This document shows positions 24,935 to 28,798 of a DNA stretch of 28,798 nucleotides, in pieces. Position 1 is the first letter of the stretch. Each line of letters opens with the position of its first letter. The stretch comes from a bacterium. Its GTDB lineage: Bacteria; Bacteroidota; Ignavibacteria; Kapaibacteriales; UBA961. A program made the translations under genes and the position numbers. Location of the stretch: assembly GCA_022844575.1 (NCBI GenBank), contig JALHLL010000003.1, positions 5,572 to 34,369 on the forward strand, written 5' to 3'. The notes beneath the pieces were generated by a model. The model made no database searches and had not been told where the DNA came from. It was given only the letters and a program-made list of their open reading frames with translations.

Positions 24935-26599
24935 ATGTCTCCTTACTTGCGCAATAAAATAATTGCTGCACAAACGGCATACGGAATTTTGCCCGATAAT
25001 GTTCAATTTCCTTTTCAATCCATAGCGCAAGCCGCACTCCATAATAAAGAGTTCGGGAATAAAGTATGGATGATATATTATGATGAAAAAAATAATCGTT
25101 CGGAAATTACATATCATGATTTTATAAATTCCGTACAAAAATGTGCCGGTTTATTACATGCCGCAGGAATACGCAAAGGCGATCGTATTGCCGTAATGGC
25201 ATATAATCACCCCGATACCATTATTACCTATTTCGGTGCATGGGTATTGGGTGCATGTATAGTTCCGCTTAATATGACAGAAGATACCGACAGACTGGGT
25301 TATGTTCTTGAAAATTCGGAAGCAAAATTGATTGTTTGCAGAGAAGATTATTCGGAATTATGTACTTCCATTATACCGCAATCGCAACCGAGAGTTATTA
25401 CAGTCTATAATAACACAGAAACCTCCGGCGGATTTCATGAGCTATTACGTAAAACGGAACTATTTGAATTACCGACTGAAAACATGCTTGCTGAAGAAGC
25501 ACTTATCGTTTATACAAGCGGCACAACAGGAAATCCTAAAGGTGTGGTTTTAGTACAACGCAATTTATTTGCCGATGCTGTTTATATAGCGCAATGGCAC
25601 GGAATAAATGAACATCAGCGTATGATGTGTGTTTTACCCGTACACCATGTAAACGGCTGCATAGTTACGCATGTAACACCGTTTGTAGCCGGTGCCTCAG
25701 TTGTATTAAACAGAAAATTTCAAACGGAATATTTTTTCAAAAGAATAATTGAAGAAAATGTACATATCGTTTCCGTTGTACCAACATTACTTGCCTTTTT
25801 ATTGGATGGTAATGCCAATGAACTAAATGCAAAGGAAAACGGTTTTCGTCATATAATTTGCGGTGCAGGTCCTTTAACAGTTGACCTGGCAAAGAATTTT
25901 GTGGAGCGATATTCCATTCCTATTATTCACGGCTACGGATTATCGGAAACAACATGTTATTCTTGTTTTATTCCGACGGATTTATCTTCCGCCGAATATA
26001 AAAGGTGGATGGTAGATGAAGGATTTCCGAGTATCGGAATTCCACTCGAATGTAATGAAATGGCAATTCATGATACTGAGGGCAAAACATTACACGAAGG
26101 TGAACGCGGGGAAATAGTAATTCGCGGCTCGAATGTAATGAAGGAATATTATAATAATGAATCGGCAAATGAAACAACATTTGCATTTGAGTGGTTTCGT
26201 TCAGGTGATGAAGGGTTTTATAAAAATGATGAAAAAGGAAGACCTTACTTTTTTATTACGGGCAGAATAAAAGAATTAATAATTCGAGGTGGAGTAAATT
26301 TAGCCCCATTGGAAATAGACGAGGTAATAAATTCTGCGCCCGGTGTAAAAGCAGGCATTTCCGTAGGGTTTGAAAATGACTTTTATGGTGAGGAAGTCGG
26401 CGCATTGATTATTCCCGAACATGATTCCGTACATAAGGAAAATATTATTTCTTATTGCCGTGAGCATTTACCTTTTCACAAATCACCCAAAGTAGTGCTA
26501 TTTACCGATGCACTTCCCGTAACAAGTACCGGAAAATATCAAAGGAATAAAGTGAAACATCTTTTTGCAGAATGGAAAGCAGCGCAATTTAGGAAATAG
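24935..26599 (+). CDS. AMP-dependent acyl-CoA synthetase/ligase
   Basis: 554 residues of the ANL superfamily. The ATP-binding P-loop is 'YTSGTTGNPKG' at 193-203. Further on are 'HGYGLSETTC', the 'GEIVIRGSNVMKEYY' strand, 'WFRSGDEGF', the hinge 'GRIKELIIRGGVNLAP' and the catalytic lysine K534 in 'TSTGKYQRNK'. It activates a carboxylic acid as acyl-AMP and then forms the CoA thioester; the acid (fatty or other) cannot be told. It is cytoplasmic, and starts 28 bp after the preceding envelope gene, so the promoter may be shared. Confidence 0.93.
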   Translation: MSPYLRNKIIAAQTAYGILPDNVQFPFQSIAQAALHNKEFGNKVWMIYYDEKNNRSEITYHDFINSVQKCAGLLHAAGIRKGDRIAVMAYNHPDTIITYFGAWVLGACIVPLNMTEDTDRLGYVLENSEAKLIVCREDYSELCTSIIPQSQPRVITVYNNTETSGGFHELLRKTELFELPTENMLAEEALIVYTSGTTGNPKGVVLVQRNLFADAVYIAQWHGINEHQRMMCVLPVHHVNGCIVTHVTPFVAGASVVLNRKFQTEYFFKRIIEENVHIVSVVPTLLAFLLDGNANELNAKENGFRHIICGAGPLTVDLAKNFVERYSIPIIHGYGLSETTCYSCFIPTDLSSAEYKRWMVDEGFPSIGIPLECNEMAIHDTEGKTLHEGERGEIVIRGSNVMKEYYNNESANETTFAFEWFRSGDEGFYKNDEKGRPYFFITGRIKELIIRGGVNLAPLEIDEVINSAPGVKAGISVGFENDFYGEEVGALIIPEHDSVHKENIISYCREHLPFHKSPKVVLFTDALPVTSTGKYQRNKVKHLFAEWKAAQFRK

Positions 26600-26626
26600 A
26601 ATAAACACAAATAATTATACATTGTT

Positions 26627-27364
26627 ATGTCCCGTATAATAATAGTTTTATGCCTGTTCTTAGCAACTCATACTCTACATGCCCGAATTACTGAACCGAC
26701 TTTCGGTTTGTATGGTCATTTCGGAATTACGTCCAATATAGTTGATATTAATATCTTTTCTGAGGGTGAAGCGTACAATCGCTTTTTACAAAATGTTCAC
26801 GCTGAACCTAAACTAAAAAACGCTACGGGTGATGTTTGGGGTATAGGTGGTCTATATGAACTGCCACTTGGCAAAGAAATTTCGATTAGTTTCAGAATCG
26901 GGTATTCAGAATACACGACAAATTTGCCTAAGCAAACGGATAATACATCCCATAGAGGTTCAACGATTACAAACAATATTAAATTAACATTAGAGGAAAT
27001 TGCACTTGAACCTATAGTTACAATAGAATTATACAAAGAATTTAATGCTCTTATCGGTGGAAGAGTCGGATATATCTCAGAACATTCTTTCTTCTATACT
27101 TCTGTTGTCGCGGGCGGAGATTATCTGTTTAACAATGGTGCAAAGGAGAATAGCGGCCGCATTATTTTTCCGGATGACGGAGTGTTCCTTACATCGTTTT
27201 CGTTTGGTTTCTCATACGATTTCAGATTCTTTAACAATAAAAATTTTGTACTAAGCCCCGAAGCACTATTTTCAGTAGGAATGACTAATTTTATACGTGG
27301 AAAAGAATGGACTATATCACCGTATCGTTTCGGTTTGATTGTTAAATATGTTTTGCCTGAGTAA
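26627..27364 (+). CDS. Outer-membrane beta-barrel protein
   Basis: 245 residues. A signal peptide ('IIIVLCLFLATHTLHA', about 1-20) is followed by alternating beta strands: 'FGLYGHFGITSNIVDIN', 'ISISFRIGYSEY', 'LEEIALEPIVTIELYKEFNALIGGRVGYI', 'SFSFGFSYDFRFF' and the C-terminal 'RFGLIVKYVLPE'. It belongs to an OmpA/PorV-like small barrel class without a recognisable specific family. It is a clear paralogue of the next gene, sharing the 'LEP', 'GGRVGY', 'LSPEAL' and 'GLIVKYV' positions. It starts 27 bp after the acyl-CoA synthetase. Confidence 0.75.
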   Translation: MSRIIIVLCLFLATHTLHARITEPTFGLYGHFGITSNIVDINIFSEGEAYNRFLQNVHAEPKLKNATGDVWGIGGLYELPLGKEISISFRIGYSEYTTNLPKQTDNTSHRGSTITNNIKLTLEEIALEPIVTIELYKEFNALIGGRVGYISEHSFFYTSVVAGGDYLFNNGAKENSGRIIFPDDGVFLTSFSFGFSYDFRFFNNKNFVLSPEALFSVGMTNFIRGKEWTISPYRFGLIVKYVLPE

Positions 27365-27697
27365 ATACTAATCAAATTGCATATTTCTCAAATGTAAATC
27401 GTCGTATGTCTGAAGAATACAAAGTTTGACACTATACTATTTAAACTTTCGTCAACTGCTCTTAGTACTTGCCAAACGTCATCATATTACCTTTTTACTG
27501 TTATGATCAATCAATAATTTATTCGGAGAGCAAAGAATTCATTTTGTACTAAGTAGTAATCTGCATATTGTTTAAGAGTTCCAAACAAGAATACCTTATT
27601 ACTCTTCCATTACTGAACTGTTATATTTTCACTAATAGACTATTTCACTAATAGACTATCAACCCCGATGAAAAGGGTTTAAGTCAAAGGAAGTACA
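27365..27697. other. 333-bp intergenic region
   Basis: No gene is seen. Near its end a 16-bp unit, 'tttcactaatagacta', is repeated in tandem (27627-27642 and 27643-27658), about 40 bp before the next start codon. The rest is AT-rich without recognised structure. Confidence 0.5.
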
Positions 27698-28431
27698 ATG
27701 AAATCTCCGAAAATGTTGATTGTTATGTTCAGCGCACCATTCTTCTTTTGGGCACCAGTCTTGCAAAGCCAAGTAAAAGGATCCACCCTTTCCATTATAC
27801 CTCAATTCGGCTTTGTAGAACATAGAATGTCATATACTCTGACCGACAGAGTAGCACTTGATAGGGGATTATTTGCCGCTGCTCCGGCTGATATATTTAA
27901 CATTAAAGGAAACACGGTTGGTATATATGCAGCTTATACCCCCAAGTTGAAATCATTTCTTACAATCAGTTTTCGTGGTGGTTATACTCGAGATTTCGCA
28001 TCGACATTTTCGCTATCTGAAAATGGAGACTCAAAAGTTTTTAGAGAGGTGAAGTATGCTTTTAACGAGTTTTCCCTTGAGCCCCTTATCGCTTTTAAAG
28101 TGTGGAAGAATTTAAATGTTATCGGAGGCACTCGCTTCGGATTTGTGAATAGAGAGTACTTTACAATCAAATCTCAAGTTGTTACCGGATCCTATCGGTT
28201 CGAAAATGATAAGTCTGAGGAAGTACGTGAAAGCGACGGTTTACCCGTTGACATTCCGGTGAATAATTCTTTATCAATAGGTATCACTTATGACTTCGAG
28301 TTATCAGAAGGTATTATATTTCCCCAGAAGTAATTGCGTCAATAAATACAACGCAATACTTTTTGGGATTTGAGACAATAGGCATTCCTATTCGTACCGG
28401 TCTATCATTGAAGTATGTGATAGATGAGTAG
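27698..28431 (+). pseudogene. Outer-membrane beta-barrel paralogue with a one-base frameshift
   Basis: The first frame (27698-28333) gives 211 residues: a signal peptide ('MLIVMFSAPFFFWAP'), then beta strands matching the preceding barrel gene ('FNEFSLEPLIAFKVWKNLNVIGGTRFGFV'). It ends abruptly at 'GIIFPQK' and TAA. One frame over, the sequence continues 'PEVIASINTTQYFLGFET' and 'IPIRTGLSLKYVIDE' to TAG at 28429-28431, which matches the paralogue's end ('SPEALFSVGMTNF' and 'RFGLIVKYVLPE'). Adding one T to the TTTCCCC at 28319-28325 restores a ~244-residue protein. This is either a genuine pseudogene or a homopolymer sequencing error. A good ribosome site (AAAGGAAG) precedes the start. Confidence 0.8.
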
Positions 28432-28568
28432 AAACGAGTAATTTTGTTGTATATGCTATGTAATGCAATACATTGTAATTATTTCATAATCAATATTTTG
28501 AATACGATTTGATATATGTATTGAGTGGCTCGTTTTGCGGATTTTACTAGAATCTCAATACTGTGAGT

Positions 28569-28798
28569 ATGGCAGAGGAACTTTACATATTCAGTGGACT
28601 TGGGGCAGATGAAAGAGTCTTTCAACGACTTGACTTTGGTGTTCACAAAACAACATTTATAAAATGGATACCCCCAAATGATAATGAAACCATTGAACAG
28701 TACTCTACAAGATTACTTGATCAGATAACAACTACGAAACCAATATTGATTGGTATTTCTTTTGGCGGAATTATCGCCATTGAAGTCGCTAAACAAAT
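28569..28798 (+). CDS. Alpha/beta hydrolase, N-terminal part (cut by right edge)
   Basis: ATG 28569 opens a frame that runs off the window after 76 codons. It reads 'ELYIFSGLGADERVFQRLDF', a typical lid-free alpha/beta-hydrolase first strand with an oxyanion-type GLGAD turn, and later 'ILIGISFGGIIAIEVAKQ'. The G-x-S-x-G nucleophile elbow is GISFG, with the predicted catalytic serine around residue 67. Substrate and subfamily cannot be decided from the visible part. Confidence 0.8.
   Translation, partial: MAEELYIFSGLGADERVFQRLDFGVHKTTFIKWIPPNDNETIEQYSTRLLDQITTTKPILIGISFGGIIAIEVAKQ

Noticed and set aside
27627..27658. Start of a CRISPR array
   Set aside because: Two adjacent 16-bp copies without spacers; this is a simple tandem duplication.

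Overview
The window is about 28.8 kb of AT-rich bacterial chromosome. It looks like the Bacteroidota/Chlorobiota group, possibly a Kapaibacterium- or Ignavibacteria-like lineage. The support is two proteins with type IX secretion (T9SS) C-terminal sorting domains, a DUF5683 protein, an IgGFc-binding-domain surface protein, a YumC-type ferredoxin reductase and few strong Shine-Dalgarno sites. The exact taxon is inference.

Layout. (1) Positions 1-4435 are accessory DNA. A T9SS-exported protein with an HExxH motif, cut by the left edge, is followed by two cassettes of small genes. At least two of these genes resemble polymorphic-toxin immunity proteins. Each cassette is headed by a copy of the same ~361-bp direct repeat (1915-2275 and 3458-3818), and the first gene of each begins at the ATG that closes the repeat. 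(2) Positions 4436-6133 hold a 1.63-kb islet carrying one class II Fic gene. It is bounded by a perfect 68-bp direct repeat made of the 3' end of tRNA-Thr(CGU) plus its terminator. The intact tRNA is at 6109-6181. This is the signature of site-specific integration, but no integrase is present. (3) Positions 6109-9816 form a leftward run: queA, ferredoxin-NADP reductase, M32 carboxypeptidase, tRNA-Thr. (4) Positions 10043-15425 form a rightward housekeeping run: uvrB, a GT2 glycosyltransferase, a TPR protein, coaE and pssA. (5) Positions 15462-19571 contain a DUF2238 membrane protein, a region with a small gene remnant, a CPD photolyase, a GNAT acetyltransferase, a TIGR02594-like NlpC/P60-type protein and another remnant. 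(6) Positions 19656-21484 form a leftward group: RidA, a DUF5683 membrane protein and a probable putAbiC-type phage abortive-infection protein. (7) Positions 21694-28798 hold cell-envelope genes: a T9SS protein, a large IgGFc-binding/beta-barrel protein, an acyl-CoA synthetase, two paralogous outer-membrane beta-barrel proteins (the second with a one-base frameshift) and the start of an alpha/beta hydrolase.

The two strongest signals are the repeat-headed immunity-like cassettes and the single-gene Fic islet next to them. Together they suggest that the downstream side of tRNA-Thr is an integration hotspot for interbacterial-conflict and defence genes. The rest is largely ordinary chromosome. 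All calls come from reading the sequence and recalling family features; no database search was run.
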